Shown here: positions 1-12,780 of the stretch, in pieces
Numbering within the stretch: position 1 is the stretch's first letter
Layout of the letters: the number at the start of each line of letters is the position of its first letter
DNA from: Pisolithus tinctorius
Taxonomy: Eukaryota > Basidiomycota > Agaricomycetes > Boletales > Pisolithaceae
Direction of reading: 5' to 3'
Length of the DNA: 64,000 nucleotides
NCBI GenBank assembly: GCA_024663395.1
Contig: JANFAH010000030.1
Span: 186,001-250,000, forward strand
Notes under the pieces: model-generated
Seen by the model: only the letters and a program-made list of their open reading frames with translations
Database searches by the model: none
Told to the model about the DNA's origin: nothing
Translations under genes and position numbers: made by a program

Positions 1-2226
1 TCAAGCCAGTCCTTACCACGTCACTATAACTCCGGATGTTATCAGTGACGGGCCTTTCGATTGGGGTGGAATATTGACTTCCTATTGGAGTCATTTTTGG
101 GAGCGAAGACTTATCGGCGATGTCAGCACCAGGCTGAGTCGTTGACGGGCTAGGAGGTAATGACGATGCCCGAGCTTTTGTAGCTCGGTGGGCAGTTGCG
201 CGGGTATTAACCATTTCTTTTTTATCAAGTGTATGATACTTACTCTTGTCTTCGCAGCGGATCAGTTCTGCGAATGGTCGAGAAGGTATCTGGTGTGTTC
301 GTTATTGGGTTTGAGGTAAGACCTTGTTTTGCAGGAAAAAAATATGTAACGCCGATAAGAAGTGCAGAACTTTTAATGGCAGCACAACAAGAAGGATTCT
401 TCGTCTACTCAGGTTTCCAGACAATAGTGTCTTATTTCGAGGTAGAAAAGAAGTCCCCATACAGTACGCTACAAGGCCTATTTTATAGGGTAGAGGTTAG
501 GCACGAAATATGTCAGAGTATCAGTATGGGCTAAGTAGGATCAAACAAATAAATGAGAAACCAATAGATCTGTCATAAGGAAAACAACATCTAACCATAC
601 GGTCGACAGCGTCGGACCGAATCCTTACAGTGAGACATTGCTGTGGCTGGAATTCTCCACCAAGCGCCTTATGGAGACAGGTAAGACCTATGGTGTTCAT
701 CAAGTAGTCGCCATCGTTTGCCGGATCATCAGTAGGCTCCAGGTATTCAATTGTATTTTGAGTCCATTTCCGAGTAACGCTGATGCATTCCGCAGCATTC
801 CGTATGAAGTTCCAGTCGAGATCGGCGATGGAACCTTTAACATAAATTGGACAGTATAAACCTGCATACAGGCGGTGCAACCCGGCTGTCATGCTGGGTG
901 AAGTAGGTGAACGGCAACGGTTGGCTGAGGTCGTTGCAGCAATATTCACCTGGAGTGCCAGTCTTTATATCCTCCTACAACGGCAAACATTAAGTCTAAA
1001 ATGTGTATTTGTTGCAGATGCAGGTTGACCTTCATGTTGTACAATGCTGCATTTAACGAAGTTCTCCGCAAATGTTGATGATTACAGTGCGTTGTGTGGC
1101 AGCGACGATCGTGCACAACGGCAAACGGGCATTGAGGCGAGAAAGCCTAGTAGTTTTCTCCAACGACTTTTTGGCGTAGGTGTTCTTTCAACCTGGCATT
1201 CGACAGGTCAATGTCTGCTGACAAATGTCAACTCTGTGTAAACCTCCTGCGTAGAAATGTCCCCGCTGTGATCGAATAATGATGACAGACGATAGAACGA
1301 TGCCGAAGACTTTCCGCACGTGAAGGTCGGTAGCCCGAAAAGGAATGTCGCTAGACACTGAATGGAAGCTAACTTAAGGGGAACATATCTTTCAAAGTGC
1401 CTCAGGAAATTACCAAATTCTGAAGGGTGTACAGAGTGAAGTGTCGGCATCCGTGAGTAGAGGACGTCGAATGCTATGAGTGCCATGGCATTTTCTTTCT
1501 GATCAGAGAATTCCTCTCCTAGCTGATAGATTGATCTTCTTAGCAGACGTATCGCTTGAAGTTTTCACAACTTGACATTGACAACGAACGATAGCTGGGT
1601 AGGATTATACGAACGTTGCAATCCCCAAGACGACAGGATCAATTCCCTGTCCTGTCGTATGAAATTGATTGAAGCGGAGCAGGGTAGAGTCGACTTCAGG
1701 TGACTTAGGATATATCAAAGATGCGACATTCGGGAAAGTTGTCCTGATACACGACATCCCGCGAGCGTGGTTCTCGGTGACAGTCGAAGTCCTTGCCGTT
1801 CCGTATCGATAGATTCGCTGCGGAGCCCCACCGTTTTCCTCTTTTGCGCCTCGATGAACGCACAAACAGCATTAGCGAATTCGAGCTCGTCCAGGACTTG
1901 CTCTCCACACCAGAATCCGAAGCGACTCGGCGGAGGTACAACGCAACATCAACAATATGGTCCACATCGCACGAAGGTAAGTATTCGCGCAATGTGTGAG
2001 CTCAGCGCAGAGTTTCTGGCATTCGAACAGGCAGGCTGGTGGGACGAGCGGCGGGAACGTGCTGAGTTACTCGGCAGGACTCCCACGTGGCATACGAAAC
2101 ACTAGGTAGGGTCTGGTTTATGCAGATCACTTTCACTACTCACGGACTTATATTCTTACAGGTAATCATCGTTGCCTATGGAACATCCAGAAATACATAC
2201 CACCTATGACAACCCAAACCATCAAA
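1..2226. other. unassigned region with exon-like fragments
   Basis: I could not assign a gene here. On the minus strand at 521-949 there is an open frame of about 140 codons without recognisable motifs. Between 1700 and 1930 both strands are open for 60-100 codons. The plus reading meets a good GTAAGT donor near 1976 and a possible acceptor near 2029, followed by an open stretch ending in a stop at 2105. These could be exons of small intron-rich genes or chance open frames. CpG frequency is normal, unlike the repeat-rich parts of the window. Confidence 0.3.
521..949 (-). CDS. hypothetical protein, possible exon
   Basis: A 142-codon open frame on the minus strand. I do not recognise the product. 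The central part has balanced amino-acid composition with several aromatic and acidic residues (for example the stretch DLDWNFIRNAAECISVTRKW), which looks more coding-like than the complementary strand. There is no signal peptide, membrane segment or known motif. It may be a single exon of a longer gene. It could equally be a chance frame. Confidence 0.25.
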   Translation of the reverse strand: MNIAATTSANRCRSPTSPSMTAGLHRLYAGLYCPIYVKGSIADLDWNFIRNAAECISVTRKWTQNTIEYLEPTDDPANDGDYLMNTIGLTCLHKALGGEFQPQQCLTVRIRSDAVDRMVRCCFPYDRSIGFSFICLILLSPY

Positions 2227-4965
<2,739 letters not shown>

Positions 4966-5872
4966 TCTACCGCCTAGGCATTTTACGTAGACCCTTAATA
5001 ATTGATACTTGCAGATTGGGCGAACCGCATTGCGAACGCATGGTCAAATGGGTTTTCATGTGTCCTTATTGCTGACGAGACCAGTGGCCCTGCATAATGC
5101 CAGGCATACCCCATCAATGTCATGAACATGTTAGTCTGGTCACCATGAGACACGTCTAGGAGGTGCAAGCTGTTGATAGATGGCTTGGTAAAGTTGGTCG
5201 TACTTTTGCAGGGTGCGTGGATTTCATTTCGTTTCTCACAGCCAACAACCTGGCTGGTGCTGTGTTGTCCCACCCTCAATGCCATTGGCCACTTGCTGGG
5301 GTAGAGCGGATGACTTGACGCAACTTGCATGGAGGGCGGGTGGTTTTATGTAAGTCGATGTGCTAGGGAGGTATCAGGGCCGTCTATCTACATATCACCT
5401 CTGTCAGTCACCCTGGGCTGTATACAGAAGGAATAGAGGTAGGTAAGGGGGAGGGAGAGTGCAGCGGTTTTGAGCCTGCGAAAGCTCTCATCAGGGGGCC
5501 CCACTGCCCCATCCGCCGCCTATCCTGAGCCAGTTAGGTGGCTATCAGTAGGACTAGCAACGACGGGAGTTGCCCTTAACCCAAAATGGGCGACGACCCG
5601 TCCCAGAGGTGGTATACATCCGGGGGGGAGGGCAGCTTCCTGCCCCAGCCCGGAATAGCCGGTACGGAGCCTCCGTCGCCATGCCACGTGACCACTCTTC
5701 AATCTGGATTCTCTGGCCCTCGGCGGCTCTGCTTGACTAACTTCATCCATCACGGACTAATGGGACCAACGCCTATCGTCAATTCTGGTGCGTGGAGCGT
5801 GGAGTTTAATGGTGAAGCTTCAGTGTCTAGTTCTGTCTTGAATAGAGTGCAGTCCCTCGGCTTCTCTTCCTT
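4966..5872. other. intergenic, GC-rich block, no gene called
   Basis: Between the two minus-strand genes lies about 900 bp. A GC-rich, CpG-containing block at about 5450-5760 has open frames on both strands but no recognisable protein. I see no RNA gene or clear repeat copy elsewhere in the window. Confidence 0.4.
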
Positions 5873-7119
5873 TCAAGAGGCACTCGCTGTGCGATGTCCA
5901 CCGGTGCCTGCCTTCTGGCTACTCTCCCTTTTTGACTTGGATCTCTTGCATACATCCACAAACACTGTACCCTCGATGATATCGATGACTCGCCATCTGC
6001 CTGTCACCTTACACTGCGGACTCAAGTTGAAGTCATTTCCGTAATTCGAATCTCGCAAGCAGCTCTGTCAGGTCCACTGCGGCTCAGACTCAGTGTAGTC
6101 GTCAACAGACCTCTAGCAAGCGGACAACTTCCATGTTGTCACGATCGACCAGCTGGACGTTCTGAACCTCAGAACTGAACAGTGATTTGTACGTCCTCCT
6201 GATCCATGCTGCATACTCGTGCTGTCGTACTTGCACAGCCGTCGTGAGAGGCATATCGCATTCACCCCTCACGAAAGTCTTGCGAAATATACCCTTCCCG
6301 AAGCCGGTGCCATCGACGGCACTCCCAGACCCTCCGGTAGGGTTTTCATCAGCAGGTATGACTTTACTACCCAACAACTCTCCAAGTGCAGAGTCGCAAC
6401 CGCCTTCTCCTTCGCCGAGTCCTTCCCCCTTGCCAATGCAGAAGGGAAGGAGGATGGCACCTCCGAGCCCATCACACCCTGGACTGGTGCAGCCATCGCG
6501 TCCGTATCTCTCGCTTGCGTCCTCTACATCTTTGTATACGTCGTTTCTGAACGTACTTGTCTCAATACCTCATCCGCCCCGATCTTCGCATCGCCGCACA
6601 TCCCACTCAGTTCCTCTTGTCGAGTACGATTCATCGTTGCTCTCACCACCGCTTTTCGCGCGTCTTTACCTGCGTGCTTAGAGAGCATCACCTCATCGGC
6701 CAGAATGCGGAGTAGAATGGATGCGTTAGCTTGTCTAGAAGGTAGGGGAAGATTGGGATTGCAGAGCGGTGGCGTGGAGATAGACACAGAAAGAGTAACA
6801 TCGACGGCGAGAGCAACCGACAGGATATAATTGTTACTCGCTCTGGGGGTGAGGAGATGCGGCTTGCGTCGACCATTTGTATTGAGGGCGTGGGTTCGAT
6901 GGGGGACGTCGAGGACGAGGGAGCTGAGGAAGAGCAGAGCGCTCCTAATTCTTCGTATTTCTTCGTGAGCAACAAAGTACGGCCTAGACCAAACAATTAT
7001 CAACGCACCCGGGAACGACTCTCGCTCTCGCCTGCACGACTCGCGCCGTTATTTTTACCCAGGACGACGCTCGCTGTTGAGCCTTCCGCATCGGCGGGCA
7101 ATTCGTCACTTCCCGCCAT
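5873..7119 (-). CDS. hypothetical multi-exon protein
   Basis: I do not recognise this gene. The proposed start at 7119 (MAGSDELPADAEGS) is followed by a donor GTAAAA. The first intron (about 75 nt) ends in TCTAG and joins in frame to RTLLLTKKYEELGALC. Further exon-like stretches contain ASILLRILADEVMLSKHAG, then a glycine/serine-rich piece and FRKTFVRGECDMPL, then WIRRTYKSLFSSEVQNVQL. The last intron (donor GTCTGT, branch-like CTGAC, acceptor CTGACAG) joins in phase 0 to the 3' exon SCLRDSNYGNDFNLS, which ends with a stop at 5873. Two of the middle joins near 6550-6760 are uncertain. No membrane segment or known domain is evident. The gene is divergent from the G-domain gene that begins at about 7836. 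Confidence 0.45.
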
Positions 7120-7835
7120 ATCGAAGGCAATGTTGTTGGAGCTTCACCCGCCTCCACACCCATGGCCCACGGACACAAACGACGGAGTACGCCTGAAATG
7201 TGGTTTACTCTGCGCAGTTTCATGGATCTAAAGGCCAATTCGGATGAGCGCCTGTCTTCGTGGAAATGGGAGGTTTTATCGAAATTGGCATTGCCTGAAT
7301 GTAACTGGCCCTTGCAACGTGTTATGATCTTCCCCACAATGTTTCTTACATTTCGTATTCTATGCAGCTTTCCCATTCACTTTGCTTAGACCGGATGCAC
7401 GGGATGTATCCAAATTCTCTCCATCCATCCCATTGACTTTTGACTTCCTTAGACGCATCTAATTGTAGTTTCTTACGCATTACCCTGCCAATATCGCATA
7501 TTAATTTCTCTTTTTCCTTTGCCGTTCACCACGCTTACACACTTTACATATGATCTCTTGCAACCTCTAATATGACTAGTTTTGTCTTTCCCCACGACAA
7601 ACTTAATCAAGGCAACCGAGCAGTATAGATTGAATGTAATAGTGGTGTCAGCTTGACTTTTCTGAATCAGAACGTGTACACTTCTTGTCGGAAAAAGCCG
7701 CCGCCAACCGTACTTGGTTATCGATAGGCGCCTTGATAGCGATCAGCAACAGTCCGCAACTCCGCGCCCTCCCCACTCGTCCATACGCTTACTGCTTCTG
7801 CGACATTCCAAGAACTTCAGCTTCTCATTCAATTC
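7120..7835. promoter_or_regulatory. divergent intergenic region
   Basis: About 700 bp separates the start of the minus-strand hypothetical gene from the G-domain gene on the plus strand. A pyrimidine-rich stretch lies at about 7380-7600. I see no clear TATA box or repeated operator. It probably holds both promoters, which is inferred only from orientation. Confidence 0.3.
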
Positions 7836-9559
7836 ATGGCTCTTGGATGCTTCAAGGCATTGTGGTGTATTCGGCGGCCGCCTTCGCCGAGCGACGACGC
7901 AACTGTTCCACAAGTTCCCTCTCCCGTTGGAGCAGCTCAGCCCCCAGCCAGTACAGACATTCACGTCCCTGCACTGACTGAGGTTCTTGTCGAAGCCTCT
8001 GACTCTCCCTCAGTCAATAATGGGGGCGTTCGTGCTACCACAGCGGTCGAAAACATTCCGCCATGTTCTCCTGCGGGCCCTAGCCCTAGCAACGTGGATA
8101 TTCCCGCTCCCGTCCCTGCTCAAGGTGGTTGCTCGCGTTTTTTATGGTGTACCGCAACCCACGATTCCACGTTCTCCGGAAGAAAGTGTGGACACTCTTG
8201 TTCCCGTACACACAGAAGAAGTACCCACGGGTAAGCGTTGTACTTGTGAAGGGGACAAGCCTAAGAGCAGCAATGATCAGTGTCAGCCTCCGCACGCTCT
8301 AGGTTTCGCTTAGATCGTGTGAAAGCTAGAGAGCACATCGATCGCATCAAACGCTTTCGCATTCTCGTCATGGGCAGAGCCAATGCAGGTAAAACAACAA
8401 TCCTGCAGAGGGTCTGTAATACTACGGATGAACCAGAAATTTTCAATGGAGAAGGGGGGAAGGTGTGTATGTTTCATCGTATTTGTTTGAGATTAACAAC
8501 GTATCGGGTTGCATTCAGGTGGATGCTACTGTAGTGAAGGGTTCGCTAATGGTGAGGTGACTTGATGAATATTCTGCAGCAAATATTGAAGGGTTGAATG
8601 TGTCCAGCGCGGCTACCACAACATCGAGGATGAGCTGGTTTTTAAGAGTAATGAACGGTTTGTATTCCATGACTCATGTGGATTTGAAGCCGGAAGTGAA
8701 GGGGAGTTTGACGTGATGAAGGAAGTCGTGATGGATCGCGCCAAGACAACCAAGCTTGACAAGAGAATTCATGCCATATGGTATGGGCACTATGTCTGAC
8801 ACCCTAACCAAAGTGATGTGGTGTCTGTGATGGATTTAGGTTTTGCATTCCTTTGAATGATAGCCACAGGATGGTCACGGCTGCAGAAAAGAAGTTTTTT
8901 GATGAATGTGATACAGGACATGGTGTGTATATTGACCATACTCTGTTTGATGGTTTTAAATTTTAAGGTTTTTGTCACAGTTCCTGTAATTGTCTTGCTA
9001 ACAAAAACAGATACCTTGGCCTTGGATGCTTTCATGGAGCTCATTGATGATGGTGTGGATGAAGATGATGCAGTGGAAAAGGCTGCAGAGGTAGAAAGAA
9101 GGAAGCTGAATGAGTGTCTTGTAAAGGTCAAGGGTTGGTTGAATGAGTTGAGGTTTCCACCACATGACTATCTGTCACTCACTGGTGAGTATGCTAACCA
9201 TCACTCAAGAATGGCACAGTTTCAGAGAAAATAACTGCAGGAATGGACAAAGAGGGTGCTGAGTGTACACCCCTACTAACATGCACAGCAAATGCTTTAA
9301 GTGAGGAAGGACTGCAGCAGCTCCTCATATCATCACAACAGTCAAACCTGGGACTATGTTTGGAGTTTGCAATAACAAAGTAAGTGAGGAAGCAGAAGGA
9401 TAAAAATGTACTGATATGTGCAAGGACATTGAAGAAGTGCATGAATGCTTTTGTTGGCAAGATTAAACCAGCAACCCTTTCATATATCCTCTCATGGTGG
9501 TTTCCATATGTAAGAGAACAGTGAGTGGAATGGATGAGATACTGATTTGAGAGCAGGAA
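7836..9559 (+). CDS. P-loop G-domain-containing protein, 5' part of gene
   Basis: A TRAFAC-like GTPase of the kind annotated in mushroom-forming fungi as 'G domain-containing protein'; its cellular role is unknown. An N-terminal Ser/Pro-rich leader (7836 to about 8230) precedes the intron 8232-8280 (donor GTAAGC, acceptor ATCAG). The G1/Walker A motif is GRANAGKTTILQRV at about 8372-8412. After two more introns come VDATVVKGSLM and RGYHNIEDELVFKS, then FVFHDSCGFEAG (G3 region) at about 8663-8700, and, after an intron, CIPLNDSHRMVTAAEKKFFD. The next exon reads VPVIVLLTKTDTLALDAFM, where LTKTD is the G4-like guanine-specificity motif. Later exons give YLSLT, VSEKITAGMDKEG, LGLCLEFAITK and, after one more intron, TLKKCMNAFVGKIKPATLSY and ILSWWFPY, a hydrophobic end at about 9510. 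All joins are in frame. The exact N-terminus is uncertain: the leader frame must change before 8160, so an extra intron or a later ATG (8021) is possible. From about 8880 on the gene has almost no CpG. The coding frame seems to continue into the micro-exon array that follows. Confidence 0.8.
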
Positions 9560-9626
9560 GTGGGTGAAATTGTAAAAAATCTGACTTAGTGGATACTAAT
9601 ATGGCTATGGCCTGGGTTCATAGGAT

Positions 9627-11793
9627 GTGAGTGGAGTCACAGCAGGTGGTGGCAGGATTCTGATCATGTTCACTCCCACCCTTTGGGACTTGCATTCATA
9701 GGATGTGGGTGGAGTCATGGCAGGTGGTGGAAGCATTCTGACCATGTTCACTCCCACCCTTTTGGACTTGCATTCCTAGGGTGTGAGTGGAGCAATGGCA
9801 GGTGGTGGAAGCATTTCTGACCATGTTCACTCCCACCCTTTTGGACTTGCATTCATAGGCAGTGAGTGGAGTCATGGCAGGTGGTGGATGTGTTCTGACC
9901 ATGTTCACTCCCACCCTTTTGGACTTGCATTCATAGGGGGTGAGTGGAATCATAGCAGGTGGTGGAAGCATTCTGACTATGTTCACTCCCATCCTTTTGT
10001 ACTTGCATTCATAGTTAGTGAGTGGAGTCATGGCAAGTGGTGGAAGTATTCTGACCATGTTCACTCCCACCCTTTTGGACTTGCATTCATAGGGAGTGAG
10101 TGGAGTCATGGCAGGTGGTGGAAGCATTCTGACTGTGTTCACTCCCACCCATTTGGACTTGCATTCATAGTTTGTGAGTGGAGTCATGGCAGGTGGGGGA
10201 AGCATTCTGACCATGTTCACTGCCACCCATATTCATAGTTGGTAAGTGGAGTCATGGCAGGTGGTAGAAGCATTCTGACCATGTTCACTCCCACCCTTTT
10301 GGACATGCATTCATAGTTGGTGAGTGGAGTCATGACAGGTGGTGGAAGTGTTCTGACCACGTTCACTCCCACCCTTTTGGACTTGCACTCATAGGGAGTG
10401 AGTGGAGTCATGACATGTGGTGGAAGCATTCTGACCATGTTCACTCCCACCCTTTTGGACTTGCATTCATAGGATGTGAGTGGAGTCATGGCAGGTGGTG
10501 TGAGCATTCTGACCATGTTCACTCCCACCCTTTTGGACATGCATTCATAGGCAGTGAGTGGAGTCATGGCAGATGGTGGAAGCATTCTGACCATGTTCAC
10601 TCACACCCTTTTGGACTTGCATTCACAGGAAGTGAGTGGAGCAATGACAGGTGGTGGAAGCATTCTGACCATGTTCACTCCCACCCTTTTGGACTTGCAT
10701 TCATAGTTTGTGAGTGAGTGATGGCAGGTGGTGGAAGCATTCTGACCACATTCACTCCCATTTGGACTTGCATTCATAGTTGGTGAGTGGAGTCATGACA
10801 GGTGGTGGAAACATTCTGACCATGTTTGCTCCCACCCATTTGGACTTGCATTCATAGAAAGTGAGTGGAGTCATGGCAGGTAGTGGAAATATTCTGGTCA
10901 TGTTCACTCCCACCCTTTTGGACATGCATTCATAGGCAGTGAGTGGAGTCATGGCAGGTGGTGGAAGCATTCTGACCATGTTCACTCCCACCCTTTTGGG
11001 CTTGCATTCATAGGTAGTGAGTGGAGACATGGCAAGTAGTGGAAGCATTCTGACCATGTTCACTTCCACTCTTTTGGACTTGCATTCATAGGAAGTGAGT
11101 GGAGTCATGGCAAGTGGTGGAAGCATTCTGACCATGTTCACTTCCACCCATTTGGACTTGCATTCATAGGAAGTGAGCAGAGTCATGGCAGGTGGTGGAA
11201 GCATTCTGACCATGTTCACTCCCACCCATTTGGACTTGCATTCATAGGCAGTGAGCAAAGTCATGGCAGGTGGTGGAAGTATTCTGACCATGTCCATTCC
11301 TACCCTTTTGGACTTGCATTCATAGGAAGTGAGTGGAGTCATGGCATGTGGTGGAAGCATTCTGACCATGTTCACTCCCACCCATTTGGACTTGCATTCA
11401 TAGGGAGTGAGTGGAGTGATGGCAGGTGGTAGAAGCACTCTGACCATGTTCACTCCCACCCATTTGGACTTGCATTCATAGGATGTGAGTGGTGCCATGG
11501 CAGGTGGTGGAAGCATTCTGACCATGTTCACTCCCACCCTTTTGGACATGCATTCATAGTTGGTGAGTGGAGTCATGACAGGTGGTGGAAGTATTCTGAC
11601 CATGTTCACTCCCACCCATTTGGACTTGCATTCATAGAAAGTAAGTGGAGTCATGGCAGGTGGTGGAAGCATTCTGACCATGTCCACTCCCACCCTTTTG
11701 GACTTGCATTCATAGGAAGTGAGTGGAGTAATGACAGGTAGTGGAAGCATTCTGACCATGTTCACTCCCACCCCTTTGGACTTGCATTCTTAG
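9627..11793 (+). repeat. 78-bp tandem array of 28 intron-like units separated by 3-nt spacers
   Basis: Twenty-eight copies of a 78-bp unit. Each copy has a 75-nt body that starts GTGAGTGGAGTCATGGCAGG, contains the branch-point-like ATTCTGAC in the middle, and ends with a pyrimidine-rich tract and TTGCATTCATAG. Between the TAG of one body and the GT of the next there are always exactly 3 nt, starting with GAT 9624-9626, GAT 9702-9704, GGT 9780-9782, GCA 9859-9861 and GGG 9937-9939. Body lengths vary (75 usual; 76 at 9783-9858; 65 at 10174-10238; 70 at 10710-10779), but the 3-nt gap does not. Substitutions at the ends keep splice consensus: donors GTGAGT, GTAAGT, GTGGGT, GTGAGC; acceptors ATAG, CTAG, ACAG, TTAG. 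On the minus strand the same array is open as 26-residue repeats because 78 is divisible by 3. The array follows directly on the G-domain exons. Confidence 0.97.
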
Positions 11794-11796
11794 GTG

Positions 11797-12390
11797 GTGA
11801 GTGCAGTCATGGCAGGTGGTGAATGCATTCTAACCATGGTTTGCCACTATGGATGTTGGGTTTCTAGGATGTGAGCACAGTCATAGCAGGTTTTGCTAGA
11901 TGTCTGCTCACCATTTCCCCCTCTAAACTGATGCATATTTGGTCATAGCATGTGAGTCTCATTCAAGGTTATCCCACAGGTTGCTGATATTACATAGATG
12001 GTCAGCTCATTCAATGTTATTCCACAAATTTCTGATATTGTGTAGATGGTAAGTCTCATTAATTTATCTATGCCACATTCATACTTTACAATCTTTCAGG
12101 ATGTAGGTGCACATTTTCATGGAGGTTCAATTTGACCCTTATATCTCTATTTGCATGTATCAGTATGTTAGTCATCACCATTCAGAATTATTTCCCATGC
12201 TAACATACTTTGTAGAATGTGTGCATTTTTTTGAATCCACATGATGTTGACTAACAATGTTTGTAGTTGGTTTGTGGCCCTGTTTCTCATTGACATTACC
12301 TGAAATGGTCCTATGACATACTGCTCAGGTGGTCAGTTTTGTCTCCCTTACTCTGCCATGGACAGATCACTTGATTTGACAGCATCACAG
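11797..12390 (+). other. run of ten dissimilar intron-like units with 3-nt spacers
   Basis: Downstream of the 78-bp array the unit sequence changes but the architecture stays the same. Units run 11797-11867, 11871-11948, 11952-11997, 12001-12045, 12049-12099, 12103-12173, 12177-12215, 12219-12266, 12270-12328 and 12332-12390. Each starts with GT (GTGAGT, GTGAGC, GTCAGC, GTAAGT, GTAGGT, GTTAGT, GTGTGC, GTTTGT, GTCAGT) and ends in TAG or CAG; most have CTAAC, CTGAT or TTGAC near the 3' end. They are separated by the triplets GAT, CAT, ATG, ATG, GAT, TAT, AAT, TTG and GTG. The first two units still resemble the 78-bp unit; the rest do not. Units of 39-46 nt would be short for fungal introns, and some boundaries (12173, 12215) were chosen with the 3-nt pattern in mind. 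Confidence 0.6.
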
Positions 12391-12780
12391 CCTACCATTG
12401 CCACTCCTTCATCATCTTCTGTCCAAATGCCTACTTTGGCCATATCACCACAGCCTTCAATGCAATTTATTGCAGAACATGGCATTGGTAATTGATATCC
12501 TGTCATGATTTCACACCAATAACCCACAATTGCAGGTTCTGTTCTTGTGTTTGAATATTTATACTTCTTGTTGCAGGCCAACAAACTGAATAGTGATTTG
12601 CAGACAGACCTTAATTTGGCTGTCACAACATATCAAACATCAGGTCTCCAAGCTACTGTTGCCAAACTTATCACAGCTGCATTTCAGCAACATGGTGAAG
12701 ATGTGGAGGCTTTAACTCCCATCCTTGCGGGTATTGCAAAGGAGAATCAGATGTGTATGACACTATTTCCTCAACACTAA
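12391..12780 (+). CDS. C-terminal exons, probably of the G-domain gene
   Basis: The first exon, 12391-12487, encodes a Ser/Thr/Pro-rich stretch (PTIATPSSSSVQMPTLAISP) and SMQFIAEHGIG. An intron at 12488-12535 (GTAATT..TTGCAG) joins in frame to SVLVFEYLYFLLQANKLN and then to a helical region with TYQTSGLQATVAKLITAAF and DVEALTPILAGIAKENQ, stopping at 12780. The FE-aromatic-hydrophobic segment followed by a helix with TYQTSG fits my recollection of the C-terminal half of fungal G-domain proteins; that is family knowledge recalled, not a search result. The frame agrees with the upstream gene if every intervening triplet is an in-phase codon. An alternative is a separate small gene starting at ATG 12360. 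Confidence 0.5.

Noticed and set aside
5586..6044. 152-codon plus frame starting in the GC-rich block
   Set aside because: It overlaps the well-joined last exon of the minus-strand gene (5873-6058) and shows no domain.
6187..6830. Plus-strand open frames of 160-200 codons opposite the hypothetical gene
   Set aside because: They overlap exon-like minus-strand frames that join with good splice sites; the composition (Ser/Pro-rich, low complexity) fits a shadow frame.
9627..11793. CRISPR-like array
   Set aside because: Direct repeats with regular spacers are superficially similar, but the spacers are only 3 nt and the genome is eukaryotic. There are no cas genes.
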